Shown: positions 31,065 through 41,245, numbered from the stretch's first letter. The stretch is DNA of 50,520 nucleotides from an uncultured Rhodospirillaceae bacterium (GCA_913020445.1 CAJWAR010000028.1:1-50520), one strand, 5' to 3'. Translations and numbers: made by a program. Notes: generated by a model not told the origin, from the sequence alone.

Positions 31065-31100
31065 GCACTACCAAGTACAATAAATATCCAGGAAAGTTTT

Positions 31101-31892
31101 ATGCCTGCAAAACTGGTCGTTGAGGGCCTGACCCATCACTATCCAGATGAATATACCGGTGAATCGGTACACGCGCTGGAAAAAATCAATCTTGAAGTTC
31201 AAGAAGGCGAATTGGTTACGGTTGTCGGGCCAAGCGGCTGCGGTAAATCGACGCTGTTGAATATATTGGCCGGGCTGCTGCCGTACCGGGAAGGCGTCGC
31301 CTCGGTGGATGGCATTCAAATCTCCGGTCCCGGCTCTGATCGCGGCGTGGTGTTTCAAGAACATGCCATTTTACCGTGGCGATCCGTCGCCAAAAATATC
31401 GGCCATGGCCTGGAATTGAAGGGCATGGTGAAAGAGGAGCGTGAAGCGCGCGTGCAGGACTTTGTTGAGTTGGTAGGGCTCAGCGGGTTTGAGGATAAAT
31501 ATCCGCATGAGCTATCAGGCGGTATGAAGCAACGCTGTGCGGTGGCGCGTACACTTTGCGCCGATCCGGTCATCATGTTGATGGATGAACCATTTGCCGC
31601 AGTTGATGCGCAGACCCGGATAACATTGCAGGAAGAATTGAACCGCATCGCCATTGCCACCAAAAAAACCATTATGTTCATTACCCACGCGGTCGATGAA
31701 GCCGCCTTTCTGGGTGACCGGTGTTTCGTCTTTTCGGCCCGGCCGGGCCGGCTCAAGGCCATAGTCGATATCAACATCGCCCGCGAGCGCCGGATCTGGG
31801 CCGACATGAATGCCGATGATGAGTTTGTCCGCGCGCGCGATGAGATTTTGCGCTTGGTACGCGAGGAGGTCTCTGTTGCTGTCGAGGAATAA
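31101..31892 (+). CDS. ABC transporter ATP-binding protein, NitT/TauT type
   Basis: This 263-residue ATPase has Walker A GPSGCGKST (residues 43-51), a Q-loop in VVFQEHAILPWRSV, the signature LSGGMKQRCAVARTL, Walker B VIMLMDEPFAAVD and the switch histidine in MFITHAVDEA. PW after the Q-loop is typical of the SsuB/TauB group. The ATG at 31101 is set by AGGAAAG just upstream; earlier codons read through the intercistronic hairpin. It powers import by the two permeases that follow. Confidence 0.95.
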   Translation: MPAKLVVEGLTHHYPDEYTGESVHALEKINLEVQEGELVTVVGPSGCGKSTLLNILAGLLPYREGVASVDGIQISGPGSDRGVVFQEHAILPWRSVAKNIGHGLELKGMVKEEREARVQDFVELVGLSGFEDKYPHELSGGMKQRCAVARTLCADPVIMLMDEPFAAVDAQTRITLQEELNRIAIATKKTIMFITHAVDEAAFLGDRCFVFSARPGRLKAIVDINIARERRIWADMNADDEFVRARDEILRLVREEVSVAVEE

Positions 31893-32688
31893 TCTCAATC
31901 GATTTTCTGCTTTTTGGCGTCATTTTCCGGCCGCCAATGCGATCAATTTGACGCTCATCATCATCGGTATAATGCTGATTTGGTTAGTGATTTCCAGCAC
32001 CATTGAAAATCCAGCGCGCTATTTGCCGTCACCGATTGTCGTCGTGCTGTCATCGGTCGATATGATTTATAAAGGCCTGCTGCCAAGTTATTTTGGTGAT
32101 ACCATAACCCGTCTGGTGGTCGGTAGCGCGATCGGCTTAACGCTTGGCATTCCGTTTGGCCTGCTGCTTGGGCTCAATCGGACAGTCGCCGACATGTTTT
32201 ATCCGTTGATGAATTTTTTCCAATCGGTTTCCGGTATCGCAATTTTCCCGATCGTCGTCGTGTGGTGGGGAAATAGTGATAAAACCGTGCTGGCGGTTAT
32301 TCTTTATACCAGCTTTTTCCCCATTGCCTTTACCGTGCTCTCCGGCGTGCGTGAGGTACCGCTGAGATATATTCATGCGGCGAGAACTTTGGGCGCGACG
32401 CGCTATCAAATTATCCGTGACGTCTTGCTGCCGGGCTCGATGCCGCATATTGCCACTGGCTCCCGACTTAGCATCGGCTTTGCTTGGCGGGCCGTGATTG
32501 CCGGTGAAATGCTGGCCGGCCGGGAAGGCCTAGGCTGGATGATATTCACCGGTCAGGATGCGGATAAAACCGCCGAAGTCATCCTCGGTATGGTGATGAT
32601 CGGGGTGTCCTGGATTGTCCTCGATCATTATCTATTGCGGCCTTTTGAGGCGGATACCATTGAAAGATGGGGGCTGGTGCAACGATGA
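31876..32688 (+). CDS. ABC transporter permease 1
   Basis: This 270-residue inner-membrane permease of the SsuC/TauC type has about six helices and the EAA loop HAARTLGATRYQIIRDVLLPGSMPHI, which docks to the ATPase. The likely start is the TTG at 31876, set by GAGGAGG at 31863-31869, inside the end of the ATPase gene (17-base overlap). An ATG at 31810 would add 22 residues read from ATPase coding sequence. The operon encodes two different permeases, so the channel is probably a heterodimer. Confidence 0.9.
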   Translation: MLSRNNLNRFSAFWRHFPAANAINLTLIIIGIMLIWLVISSTIENPARYLPSPIVVVLSSVDMIYKGLLPSYFGDTITRLVVGSAIGLTLGIPFGLLLGLNRTVADMFYPLMNFFQSVSGIAIFPIVVVWWGNSDKTVLAVILYTSFFPIAFTVLSGVREVPLRYIHAARTLGATRYQIIRDVLLPGSMPHIATGSRLSIGFAWRAVIAGEMLAGREGLGWMIFTGQDADKTAEVILGMVMIGVSWIVLDHYLLRPFEADTIERWGLVQR

Positions 32689-33545
32689 ATGTTTTAGCCA
32701 CCGCCTCGATTGCCGTGCAGCGCCGCCTTGGTCGCCAACGCATTCGCAAATTCCTGTTAGGTTCAATCCCCTTTATCGTGATGATTTCAGCATGGCATAT
32801 GAACACTGTTTTTGAATGGCTGCCGCCGGTTTTCATTCCAGCGATCGGCGAAGTCTGGGATGCGTTCTTTATCTTGCAGGAAGATTGCGTGGGCTTTGGC
32901 GCAGCACTCATGCTGGATAATTCGTGTCTGATGTCGACCCACATTCTGTCAAGCCTCGGCCGCGTGATTTTGGCCGCCGTCATCGGCCTGCCCTTTGGTA
33001 TCGCCTTCGGTATTTTGGCCGGTATGAGCCGCCCGATCTCCAAAATTCTTGAGCCGATCGGTATCTTTGCCAATTCAATTTCGGGCATTGCTTGGATACC
33101 TTTAGCCATTGTCTGGTTTGGCGTCGGCTGGATGACGACCCTTTTTATCATGCTCAATACGATTTTCTGGCTGATGTTTTTCAACTCAATGCTGGGGGTG
33201 AGGGGTGTCGCCCGGGTCTATGAGCAAAGTGTGCTAACCATGGGCGGCAGCCGGTTGGACGTGATCCTCCACGTCTATCTGCCGGGTGCTATGCCGAGTA
33301 TTATATCGGGCATGCGAATGAGCATGGGATTTGGCTGGCGCGCACTTATCGCGGCGGAAATGATTGGCGGCGATAGCGGTCTCGGCTTTATGATTTTCTC
33401 TTCGGCCGAAGAGTTTAAGATTGAAGAAGTGTTCCTCGGCGTGATTATTATATCCATCATATTCCTGGCAACCGATCACTATCTGCTGAAGCCATTGGAG
33501 AAATGGACGATCCATCGCTGGGGTCTTGTCTGGAAGCCGACCTAA
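32685..33545 (+). CDS. ABC transporter permease 2
   Basis: This 286-residue permease is homologous to permease 1, with GRVILAAVIGLPFGIAFGILAGMSR and the EAA-type loop YEQSVLTMGGSRLDVILHVYLPGAMPSI. It has an insertion with two cysteines (EDCVGFGAALMLDNSCLMS) between the first helices, facing the periplasm. The ATG at 32685 overlaps the preceding stop (ATGA). Two distinct permeases are unusual for the NitT/TauT group, which mostly use one homodimerising permease. Confidence 0.9.
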   Translation: MNVLATASIAVQRRLGRQRIRKFLLGSIPFIVMISAWHMNTVFEWLPPVFIPAIGEVWDAFFILQEDCVGFGAALMLDNSCLMSTHILSSLGRVILAAVIGLPFGIAFGILAGMSRPISKILEPIGIFANSISGIAWIPLAIVWFGVGWMTTLFIMLNTIFWLMFFNSMLGVRGVARVYEQSVLTMGGSRLDVILHVYLPGAMPSIISGMRMSMGFGWRALIAAEMIGGDSGLGFMIFSSAEEFKIEEVFLGVIIISIIFLATDHYLLKPLEKWTIHRWGLVWKPT

Positions 33546-33923
33546 ATGACTGCGATTATAAATTCAGACACTATTATGATCAGACAAAGACGCTGGCATC
33601 ATCGCCGCGATGTCAGATTTGTGCTGGCTGTTGCGGCATTTTTAATTTTGTTTTATGGCTGGGGTTTTTTTTACGGGCCCTCTCGCATCAGTGACAAATT
33701 GGCTGCTGAGATTGGCAAAAGTGATGCGCCGGTGGATTTGGTCATTACGTCAAAATTTCCGGCGGAAGAGTTTCATCTCGGTATTTTTCAGGAAGTCGGC
33801 ACAATCCGCGGTAATGAAGGCAATGAAACCTTTCTATACCGGGTAAAGCCTGAAGATGTGCGTATGCTCGCGCGTAAATACTGGATTGATAAAATCAGCC
33901 TCGCACCGCCCCTGAAGCGGTGA
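33546..33923 (+). CDS. single-pass membrane protein of unknown function, ABC operon
   Basis: This 125-residue protein has a basic N-terminus (RQRRWHHRRD), one membrane helix (FVLAVAAFLILFYGWGFFYG) and a soluble domain of about 80 residues ending in basic residues. Its ATG is the base right after the stop of permease 2, so it is translated from the importer message. It might be an accessory subunit. I do not recognise the family. It ends 14 bases from the convergent CoA-transferase gene. Confidence 0.7.
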   Translation: MTAIINSDTIMIRQRRWHHRRDVRFVLAVAAFLILFYGWGFFYGPSRISDKLAAEIGKSDAPVDLVITSKFPAEEFHLGIFQEVGTIRGNEGNETFLYRVKPEDVRMLARKYWIDKISLAPPLKR

Positions 33924-33937
33924 CAAAACCAAATTCG

Positions 33938-35146
33938 TTATACGATACCCTGACTGCGCAAGCTCTCGATCTCAGCCTGATCAATGCCGAGCAGCTCGGT
34001 TAACACATTATCCGTATCAGCGCCGAGGAGCGGTGGCGCTTGACCGGCCCGGGCCGGGGTCTCAGAGAATGTATACGGCACCCCTAGCATCTTTAGGGTA
34101 CCGATGGTCGGATGGTCACGCTCAACGACCATATCGTGGGCTTGGGATTGCGCGCTCTCCAAGGCTTCATCGACGGCATTGATCTTACTGCACGGAATGC
34201 CGTCCGCCTCGAACAGTTTAATCCATTCGTCAGCCGATTTATCCGCCATCGATTCGTTGATGGCGAGCTCGAGCGCAACTCGATTTTCGACCCGGCTGGC
34301 GTTGGTTTTATAGTCGTCGCTCGCCGCCCATTCAGCGTGACCGAGGCTGGCGGCAAGGCGGGCAAATTGGGTGTTGTTGCCGACGGCAATGGCGATGTCA
34401 CCGTCTTTAGTCGTGAAATCACGATAGGGCACAATGCTCGCATGCGCATTGCCGAAGCGCCCCGGACGTTTACCGTTAACCAGATAATTCGAGCCGATAT
34501 TAACCAGCATAGAAAGACTGGTGTTGAACAGCGAAAGCTCAATTCTCTGGCCTTTGCCGGTGGTGTGGCGGGCATTGAGGGCTGCTAGAATGCACATGGC
34601 GGCATTTTGACCGGTGCAGACATCAACAATAGCGACGCCATATTTTGCCGGCCCGCGATCAATATTGCCGGTGATGCTCATTAGCCCGCTTTCGGCTTGT
34701 AAGATAAAGTCATAGCCGGGCAACCCGGCCTTAGGACCCTTGCCGCCATAGCCCGTGATCTGGCATTGAACGACGCGCGGCGCCTGATCCGTGTACCAGT
34801 CTTCAGTGAAGCCCCATTTCTCCATCGTGCCGGTTTTGAAATTGTCGATAACGACATCAGATTTCTTAATCAGGTCGCGTAGAATTTCCTGGCCCTGCTC
34901 ATTTTTCAGATCAAGCGTGACGCTTTTTTTGCTGCGATTTGCGCCTAAGAAATAGGCGGCTTGTCCGTCAATAAAGGGTGGTCCCCAGCTCCGCGTATCA
35001 TCACCTTTAACGGGTTGTTCAATTTTGAGAATTTCTGCGCCCATATCACCTAAATTCATGGTGCAGATTGGACCAGCTAAGATGCGGGTGAGATCAATCA
35101 CGCGGATGCCGGTAAGCGGGCCGTTGGGTAAGTTTGTTTCGGTCAT
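33938..35146 (-). CDS. CoA-transferase family III (CaiB/BaiF/Frc)
   Basis: This 402-residue protein is a family III CoA-transferase that moves CoA between carboxylic acids. It begins with LTGIRVIDLTRILAGPICTMNLGDMGAEILKIEQP and has DDTRSWGPPF and KSVTLDLKNEQGQEIL. The segment LPGYDFILQAESGLMSITG contains the catalytic aspartate. The start ATG at 35146 is chosen by GGGAAGG upstream; an earlier in-frame start would run into the glycosyltransferase gene. The substrate pair is unknown. It may activate the acid imported by the convergent ABC system, which is inference from position only. Confidence 0.92.
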   Translation of the reverse strand: MTETNLPNGPLTGIRVIDLTRILAGPICTMNLGDMGAEILKIEQPVKGDDTRSWGPPFIDGQAAYFLGANRSKKSVTLDLKNEQGQEILRDLIKKSDVVIDNFKTGTMEKWGFTEDWYTDQAPRVVQCQITGYGGKGPKAGLPGYDFILQAESGLMSITGNIDRGPAKYGVAIVDVCTGQNAAMCILAALNARHTTGKGQRIELSLFNTSLSMLVNIGSNYLVNGKRPGRFGNAHASIVPYRDFTTKDGDIAIAVGNNTQFARLAASLGHAEWAASDDYKTNASRVENRVALELAINESMADKSADEWIKLFEADGIPCSKINAVDEALESAQSQAHDMVVERDHPTIGTLKMLGVPYTFSETPARAGQAPPLLGADTDNVLTELLGIDQAEIESLRSQGIV

Positions 35147-35147
35147 A

Positions 35148-35771
35148 TTACCTTCCCAGGTATCTTTTTTGGAATTTTTGATAGCTCGCAATATCGTCGA
35201 TATCGTCCAGTTGTTCGAGCAGTTTTATACGGGAGTTATATTTTTTATCGGCTTCAATATTGCCGATGGTATCTTTCATTGTATGTGCGCTCGACCATCG
35301 AATATTGTTAAAAACGTCGAGAATTCGAGGCCGTCTTTTAAAACCGATCAGCCAGTAGCCGCCATCGCTAGCCGGACCAAGCACGGCGTCATGATCACCC
35401 AGAGCTTTAAAAGCACGCGCCACCCGCTCGCTATTGATATCCGGCAGATCAGTGCCGATAAAGACTACCGGACCCGGCGCCAGATCACGGTGGATGTGGC
35501 CCAGCCGGTCACCAAGATCACCTCCCCCTTGCGGCAAACGGGCAAGCTTCGGTAATGACCAGCCAAAACCCGATAGAGCGTGCCGGTCCGGGGTAACCGC
35601 CAAATAAGTTTGCCAGCGGGTGTCACGGGTTAAGGGGCGAATGGTTCGGTCTGTCATTTGGCGATAGATACGACGCGCTTCAACCTCACCGACATCGGCA
35701 GCAAGCCGGCTTTTGACCGTGCCAAGGCGCGGCGCTTTGGCAAAAATAACGAGGTGTTGGGTGAGGCTCAT
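35148..35771 (-). CDS. glycosyltransferase, DUF2064 / arsenosugar-associated family (TIGR04282-like)
   Basis: This 207-residue protein has the DUF2064 pattern: LVIFAKAPRLGTVKSRLAADVG, QGGGDLGDRLGHIH, GPVVFIGTDLPDI and AVLGPASDGGYWLIGFKR. The family is a GT-A-like nucleotidyl/glycosyltransferase often linked to arsenosugar biosynthesis by neighbourhood. Its start overlaps the end of the following-named gene by four bases (35768-35771), so the pair is coupled. The arsM and arsS genes that define arsenosugar loci are not in the window, so the actual product may differ. Confidence 0.87.
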   Translation of the reverse strand: MSLTQHLVIFAKAPRLGTVKSRLAADVGEVEARRIYRQMTDRTIRPLTRDTRWQTYLAVTPDRHALSGFGWSLPKLARLPQGGGDLGDRLGHIHRDLAPGPVVFIGTDLPDINSERVARAFKALGDHDAVLGPASDGGYWLIGFKRRPRILDVFNNIRWSSAHTMKDTIGNIEADKKYNSRIKLLEQLDDIDDIASYQKFQKRYLGR

Positions 35772-36439
35772 TGATAGATGCGTCCGATCAATTTTGGCGG
35801 CAGCCCGGCAAAATAAAGTGACAGGCAGGTTGCGTTCTTCAACGACCGCAGGACATAGCCGGTTTTTTGATAGCGGATGGCCGAGGTGATGGCGGCATGT
35901 TCAAGATATTCAATATTGCGCCGGCCGATGCGCCGGACAATATCGACATCTTCAAACAAGGGCAGGCCTTTAAAGCCACCAATCTGATCATAGTGCTGGC
36001 GCGAGATCAGCAAGCCCTGGTCGCCATAGGGCAGGCCCAGCAAACGGCACCGCCATTCGACGATTTTTTCCAGCCGGCGGGCAGCAGGTTTAGGATCGTC
36101 CAAAGTAAATTTAAAAACACCGGCGCAGGGTGACATCACCGGGTCGGTAATAAATTCACCAATTGTCTTTTGCCACAGCTTATCCAATAGCGTGTCGGCA
36201 TGGAGAAACAACAGCCAAGGATGTGCCGCGAGGTTCGCTCCGGCGGCTAATTGGGAGCCGCGTCCTTTTGGCGCGTCGATAACAATTGCGCCAAGCTGCT
36301 TGGCAATCGCCTGTGTTTCATCCGTCGAGCCGCCATCACTGACAATGATCTGCGTCGCTATCTCAGAGGTCTCAAGCGCCGTTAAGGTCTGCTCAAGGGC
36401 CACTGCTGCGTTCAATGTTGGGATTATAATGCTTAGCAT
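35768..36439 (-). CDS. family 2 glycosyltransferase, arsenosugar-associated (TIGR04283-like)
   Basis: This 223-residue GT-A enzyme has SIIIPTLNAAVALEQTL, IVSDGGSTDETQAIAKQLGA, APKGRGSQLAAGANLA, WLLFLHADTLL and GLPYGDQGLLISRQHY, with FEDVDIVRRI as the acceptor-side acidic motif. GRG-Q-x-x-G and the DQG segment are characteristic of this subfamily. The ATG at 36439 gives the usual start (MLSIIIPTLN); an ATG at 36475 would add 12 residues. It is the first gene of the two-gene glycosyltransferase unit, divergent from the radical SAM gene. Confidence 0.88.
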   Translation of the reverse strand: MLSIIIPTLNAAVALEQTLTALETSEIATQIIVSDGGSTDETQAIAKQLGAIVIDAPKGRGSQLAAGANLAAHPWLLFLHADTLLDKLWQKTIGEFITDPVMSPCAGVFKFTLDDPKPAARRLEKIVEWRCRLLGLPYGDQGLLISRQHYDQIGGFKGLPLFEDVDIVRRIGRRNIEYLEHAAITSAIRYQKTGYVLRSLKNATCLSLYFAGLPPKLIGRIYQ

Positions 36440-36541
36440 GGCGAGACTATACTGGGCTTGATCTAATGGGGCCATTGCAATTGCGATAACAAATGTGTAT
36501 GTTCTTGTTATGTTCTATATAATTGGCTTGGATATAGGTTT

Positions 36542-37627
36542 GTGAGGGAAGCGATCCCGGAGCAAGCACGCAAAGGTAGGGGAGCCGTTGGTAATCCGGC
36601 GGGCCGCTTTGAGCAAACGGAAAGAGTTGCCGTTGATGACGGCTGGTGGGTACCTGAAGATGACGATTTGACGCGTAATCTCCAAACCAAAATCCGGCCC
36701 GATGCGGCACGGAGCGTCATCACCCGCAACCAGTCACCCGACATTCCGTTCGATCGTTCGGTCAACCCTTATCGCGGCTGTGAACATGGCTGTGTCTATT
36801 GTTTCGCCCGGCCGTCCCACGCCTTCTTGGATTTATCACCAGGACTCGATTTTGAGACCAGGATATTTTTTAAAGAACACGCTGCGAGTTTGCTGGAAAA
36901 AGAGCTGCGAAAGCCGAATTACACACCGGCACCCATGGCCTTGGGCGTCAACACGGATTGCTATCAGCCGGCTGAGCGCGACCTTAAGATTACCCGGTCT
37001 ATTCTTGAAGTGCTGCAAGCGTTTAATCATCCGTTTTCTATTATTACCAAGTCAGCTGGAATTTTGCGCGATCTCGATATCTTAACCGCGATGGCGAAAC
37101 GCAATCTCGTCCATGTTATGATTTCGGTGACAACTTTGGATCGCGACCTTGCCGGCAAGATGGAACCCCGGGCAGCAACGCCGGACCGCCGGCTTAAAAC
37201 CATGCAGGCGCTTAATGAGGCGGGCGTGCCAACAGGTGTTTTAGCCTCACCGATGATCCCCGGGCTCAATGATAATGAAATTGAGAACATTTTGGACGCC
37301 TGCGCGGAGGCTGGGGCTGTGCAGGCGGCTTATCTGTTGCTGCGTTTACCCTACGAGCTGAAAGATATGTTTAACGATTGGCTTGAGGCACATTATCCGG
37401 ATCGCGCCCGCCATGTTCTCAGTCTTATCCGGCAATGCCGCTCCGGTAATTTGAACAATTCAGAATTTGGTCAACGGTTCACCGGGGAGGGACCTTACGC
37501 TGAGATTATCCGGCGGCGTTTTCATGTTGCCCAAAAGAAACTCAGCATTCCTGAACGCGTACTTGATCTTGATTGTTCACAATTTGAAGCGCCTTTGGCG
37601 AACGGTGATCAAATGGGTTTGTTCTGA
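36542..37627 (+). CDS. PA0069-family radical SAM protein
   Basis: This 361-residue protein has the iron-sulfur/SAM motif CEHGCVYC (C80, C84, C87; spacing CX3CX2C), preceded by DRSVNPYRGCEHG and followed by PSHAFLDLSPGLDFETRIFFK, as in the PA0069/Rv2578c group, relatives of spore photoproduct lyase-like enzymes. The start is GTG at 36542. The substrate is unknown. Radical SAM, RNase HII and CcrM genes in a row are, in my recollection, a recurring neighbourhood in alphaproteobacteria, so this is probably an ancestral chromosomal region. Confidence 0.9.
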   Translation: MREAIPEQARKGRGAVGNPAGRFEQTERVAVDDGWWVPEDDDLTRNLQTKIRPDAARSVITRNQSPDIPFDRSVNPYRGCEHGCVYCFARPSHAFLDLSPGLDFETRIFFKEHAASLLEKELRKPNYTPAPMALGVNTDCYQPAERDLKITRSILEVLQAFNHPFSIITKSAGILRDLDILTAMAKRNLVHVMISVTTLDRDLAGKMEPRAATPDRRLKTMQALNEAGVPTGVLASPMIPGLNDNEIENILDACAEAGAVQAAYLLLRLPYELKDMFNDWLEAHYPDRARHVLSLIRQCRSGNLNNSEFGQRFTGEGPYAEIIRRRFHVAQKKLSIPERVLDLDCSQFEAPLANGDQMGLF

Positions 37628-37729
37628 GAAATTGGTCCTGTTTTCAGGCTTGTTTTTCAGCAGGGCTCGTGTTCCTTTACACCTATGATCAAAGTTTATG
37701 GGCTCTAAAGACCCGGCTGGAGAACAATA

Positions 37730-38167
37730 ATGAGAACGGATTTAGAAAGAGACGATTTTATCGCTTTGTTGGAAAAACTTAAAAGCGATGACGAGGCAGA
37801 TGTTTTGGCGGCGGCCCGCGACATCAATGCCAAGATGACGGTCGCCGGTGTCAATTGGGATGATTTGCTGATGTCTCAGGATGATGTGGTGGCGGAATCA
37901 GACCACAGCTACGATGAAGATGAAGAAGACGAAGATGACGAAGAATCTGGGGCCGAAGACGACGGTGGCGATGATGATGAATTGAACCCGCTCAGCGCTG
38001 AAGAAAAAGCGGAGGCCTCAAGCTTGATTGCCGCCATCCGTAATATGGAGATTTCCGATCTCACCAAAGATGAGCTTGAAGAATATGAAGATGATCTTGA
38101 ACACGGCGAGTTCGAGCAGATGGATTTACGCTATTTAAGAGCGCTCAAAACCCGGCTGTCGGCTTAA
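37730..38167 (+). CDS. acidic hypothetical protein
   Basis: This 145-residue protein has an N-terminal helical part (ERDDFIALLEKLKSDDEADVLAAARDINAKM then VNWDDLL). A central run of about 30 mostly Asp/Glu residues follows, then a C-terminal helical part (LSAEEKAEASSLIAAIRNMEISDL...YLRALKTRL). The acidic linker looks disordered. The two ends resemble small helical repeats that may bind a basic partner or nucleic-acid protein. The ATG has GGAGAACAATA upstream. It is five bases before the DUF952 gene. Family not recognised. Confidence 0.65.
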   Translation: MRTDLERDDFIALLEKLKSDDEADVLAAARDINAKMTVAGVNWDDLLMSQDDVVAESDHSYDEDEEDEDDEESGAEDDGGDDDELNPLSAEEKAEASSLIAAIRNMEISDLTKDELEEYEDDLEHGEFEQMDLRYLRALKTRLSA

Positions 38168-38172
38168 GTTAA

Positions 38173-38529
38173 ATGCCGGCGGGTCCGATTTACCACATCT
38201 GCCGGGCGGATGAATGGGCGGCGGCAGAAACCACCGGCGGCTATAGCGGCTCATCGCAAGATCAGGCAGATGGGTTTATTCATTTTTCAAGTAGGGCGCA
38301 GGTGATCGAAAGTGCGGCCAAGCACCGCGCCGGTCAGGATGGCCTGGTCTTGCTCGAGGTCGATCAGGGATTGCTTGGCGACGCGCTCAAATGGGAGCCC
38401 GCCCGCAATGACATGTTGTTTCCCCATTTCTATGGCGCGCTGCCGGTTACGGCGGTGCTGAGAACTTGTCCGCTGGCGCTCGACGCCGCTGGTATGCATA
38501 TATTCCCGGAGAACTGGGGCTTGGGATGA
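38173..38529 (+). CDS. DUF952-family protein
   Basis: This 118-residue protein is a small cytoplasmic alpha/beta protein with the DUF952 pattern: YHICRADEWAAAETTGGYSGSSQDQADGFIHFSS in overlapping parts, then LVLLEVD, and the end of the domain HFYGALPVTAVLRTCPL. The family has unknown function and often sits next to dihydroorotate dehydrogenase, but here rnhB follows four bases after the stop. Confidence 0.88.
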   Translation: MPAGPIYHICRADEWAAAETTGGYSGSSQDQADGFIHFSSRAQVIESAAKHRAGQDGLVLLEVDQGLLGDALKWEPARNDMLFPHFYGALPVTAVLRTCPLALDAAGMHIFPENWGLG

Positions 38530-38532
38530 ACG

Positions 38533-39159
38533 TTGCCAAATTTTAATTTTGAAAATCGCCTGATTGATAAAGGCTACAACCGCATCGCCGGGATTGATGA
38601 GGCGGGCCGTGGGCCGTGGGCCGGACCGGTGGTCGCTGGCGCGGTTATTCTTAATCTTGAAAATACCAGCGACATGCTGCGGGTTGGGTTGGATGATTCA
38701 AAAAAACTCTCTGGGTCAAAGCGGGAAGCCTTGTTTGAAGCGCTCCAGCAAAATGTTGAATGTGGCGTTGGTATTGCCAGTGTCGAGGAAATTGATCAGC
38801 TCAATATATTGCAAGCGACTTTTCTGGCAATGACGCGCGCCGTGGAAAGCCTGCCGAGCGCCCCTGAGTTCGCCTTGGTGGATGGTAACAAATTACCGCC
38901 TTTATCGTGCCCGGCCGAGGCCATTGTTAAAGGCGATTCCAGATCGCTCTCTATCGCTGCGGCGTCGATCATTGCTAAGGTTACGCGGGATCGTTTGATG
39001 GCGGAGCTAAGCGAATTGCACCCCGGATATGCCTGGGAAAAAAATATGGGCTATGGCACAAAAGCGCATCAAGCAGGCTTGGAACGGCTCGGTGTTACCG
39101 AACACCACCGAAAAAGTTATAAACCCATAATCAATATCTTGAGTCGCGAAGAATCCTGA
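38533..39159 (+). CDS. rnhB: ribonuclease HII
   Basis: This 208-residue enzyme cleaves RNA of RNA-DNA hybrids and misincorporated ribonucleotides. It shows the RNase HII core IAGIDEAGRGPWAGPVVAGAVIL, with catalytic D22 and E23, then LDDSKKLSGSKRE, the third acid in LVDGNKLP and the fourth in SIIAKVTRDRLM. The end is the usual GYGTKAHQAGLERLGVTEHHRKSY. The start is TTG at 38533, four bases after the DUF952 stop; an ATG start is not available in frame. Confidence 0.95.
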   Translation: MPNFNFENRLIDKGYNRIAGIDEAGRGPWAGPVVAGAVILNLENTSDMLRVGLDDSKKLSGSKREALFEALQQNVECGVGIASVEEIDQLNILQATFLAMTRAVESLPSAPEFALVDGNKLPPLSCPAEAIVKGDSRSLSIAAASIIAKVTRDRLMAELSELHPGYAWEKNMGYGTKAHQAGLERLGVTEHHRKSYKPIINILSREES

Positions 39160-39204
39160 CTCCCATATGTTGTAGTTTGTGATCACTGCTAAGTCCCCCC
39201 TAAA

Positions 39205-40351
<1,147 letters not shown>

Positions 40352-40363
40352 GCGGATTGAAGC

Positions 40364-41245
40364 CTAGCGCGTTGGTTGGGGCACATCGCCGGAATAATCA
40401 TAGAATCCACGACTTGATTTACGGCCGAGCCAACCGGCTTCAACATATTTGACCAAGAGCGGACAAGGGCGGTATTTGGTATCAGCCAAGCCGTCATGCA
40501 GCACTTGCATAACCGATAAACACGTGTCCAAACCGATAAAGTCGGCGAGCTCCAACGGTCCCATCGGATGGTGGGCGCCAAGCTTCATTGCGGTGTCAAT
40601 CGCATCAACCGAACCAACGCCTTCATAAAGAGTATAGACCGCTTCATTGATCATCGGCATCAATATCCGATTGACGATAAAGGCCGGAAAATCCTCGGCG
40701 CTGACGGGTGTTTTGTTAAGGCTGGAAGTGAAATCTCTTATTGTTTCAAATGTTTCAGGTTCCGTCGCGATGCCACGAATGAGCTCGATCAACTCCATTA
40801 ACGGTGCCGGGTTCATGAAGTGGATACCCATGAAACGGCCCGGTCGGTCGGTCTCGGCGGCTAGTCGTGTGATAGAAATGGAAGACGTGTTGGTCGCCAA
40901 GATGGCGTCTTCTTTTAAAATTGGACAAACTTGAGCGTAAATCGCTTTTTTAATTTCTTCGTTCTCAGTCGCTGCTTCGATAATCAGATCGCAATCGCCT
41001 AATGAATCAAAAGATGTGTCCGTTGAAATTTTGGCCATCGCTGCCTTTTTATCTGCATCAGATATTTTGCCACGCGAGACCAGCCGGCCTAAATTTTTAT
41101 CGATTCCATCAATAGCCCTTTCCAAGGCAGCGTCATCAATATCAACGAGATTCACATCATAGCTGGAGGCGGCACAGACATGAGCAATACCTAGACCCAT
41201 TTGGCCTGCGCCAATAACACCGATATTTTTTATTTCAATGCTCAT
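40364..41245 (-). CDS. 3-hydroxyacyl-CoA (3-hydroxybutyryl-CoA) dehydrogenase
   Basis: This 293-residue NAD-dependent enzyme of fatty-acid and PHB-related metabolism starts with IGVIGAGQMGLGIAHVCAASSYDV. It has the catalytic histidine in GRFMGIHFMNPAPLMELIE and the C-terminal ANGTDETS-like segment FIVNRILMPMINEA. The ATG at 41245 matches the family start; an ATG at 41290 with GAGAGAA upstream would add 15 residues and is also plausible. It is the last gene of the etfB-etfA operon. The enzyme pairs naturally with ETF in beta-oxidation. Confidence 0.93.
   Translation of the reverse strand: MSIEIKNIGVIGAGQMGLGIAHVCAASSYDVNLVDIDDAALERAIDGIDKNLGRLVSRGKISDADKKAAMAKISTDTSFDSLGDCDLIIEAATENEEIKKAIYAQVCPILKEDAILATNTSSISITRLAAETDRPGRFMGIHFMNPAPLMELIELIRGIATEPETFETIRDFTSSLNKTPVSAEDFPAFIVNRILMPMINEAVYTLYEGVGSVDAIDTAMKLGAHHPMGPLELADFIGLDTCLSVMQVLHDGLADTKYRPCPLLVKYVEAGWLGRKSSRGFYDYSGDVPQPTR

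Noticed and set aside
36542..37627. ArsS (arsenosugar radical SAM enzyme) next to the glycosyltransferase pair
   Set aside because: The cysteine motif context and flanking segments fit the PA0069 family, and the gene is divergent from the pair.
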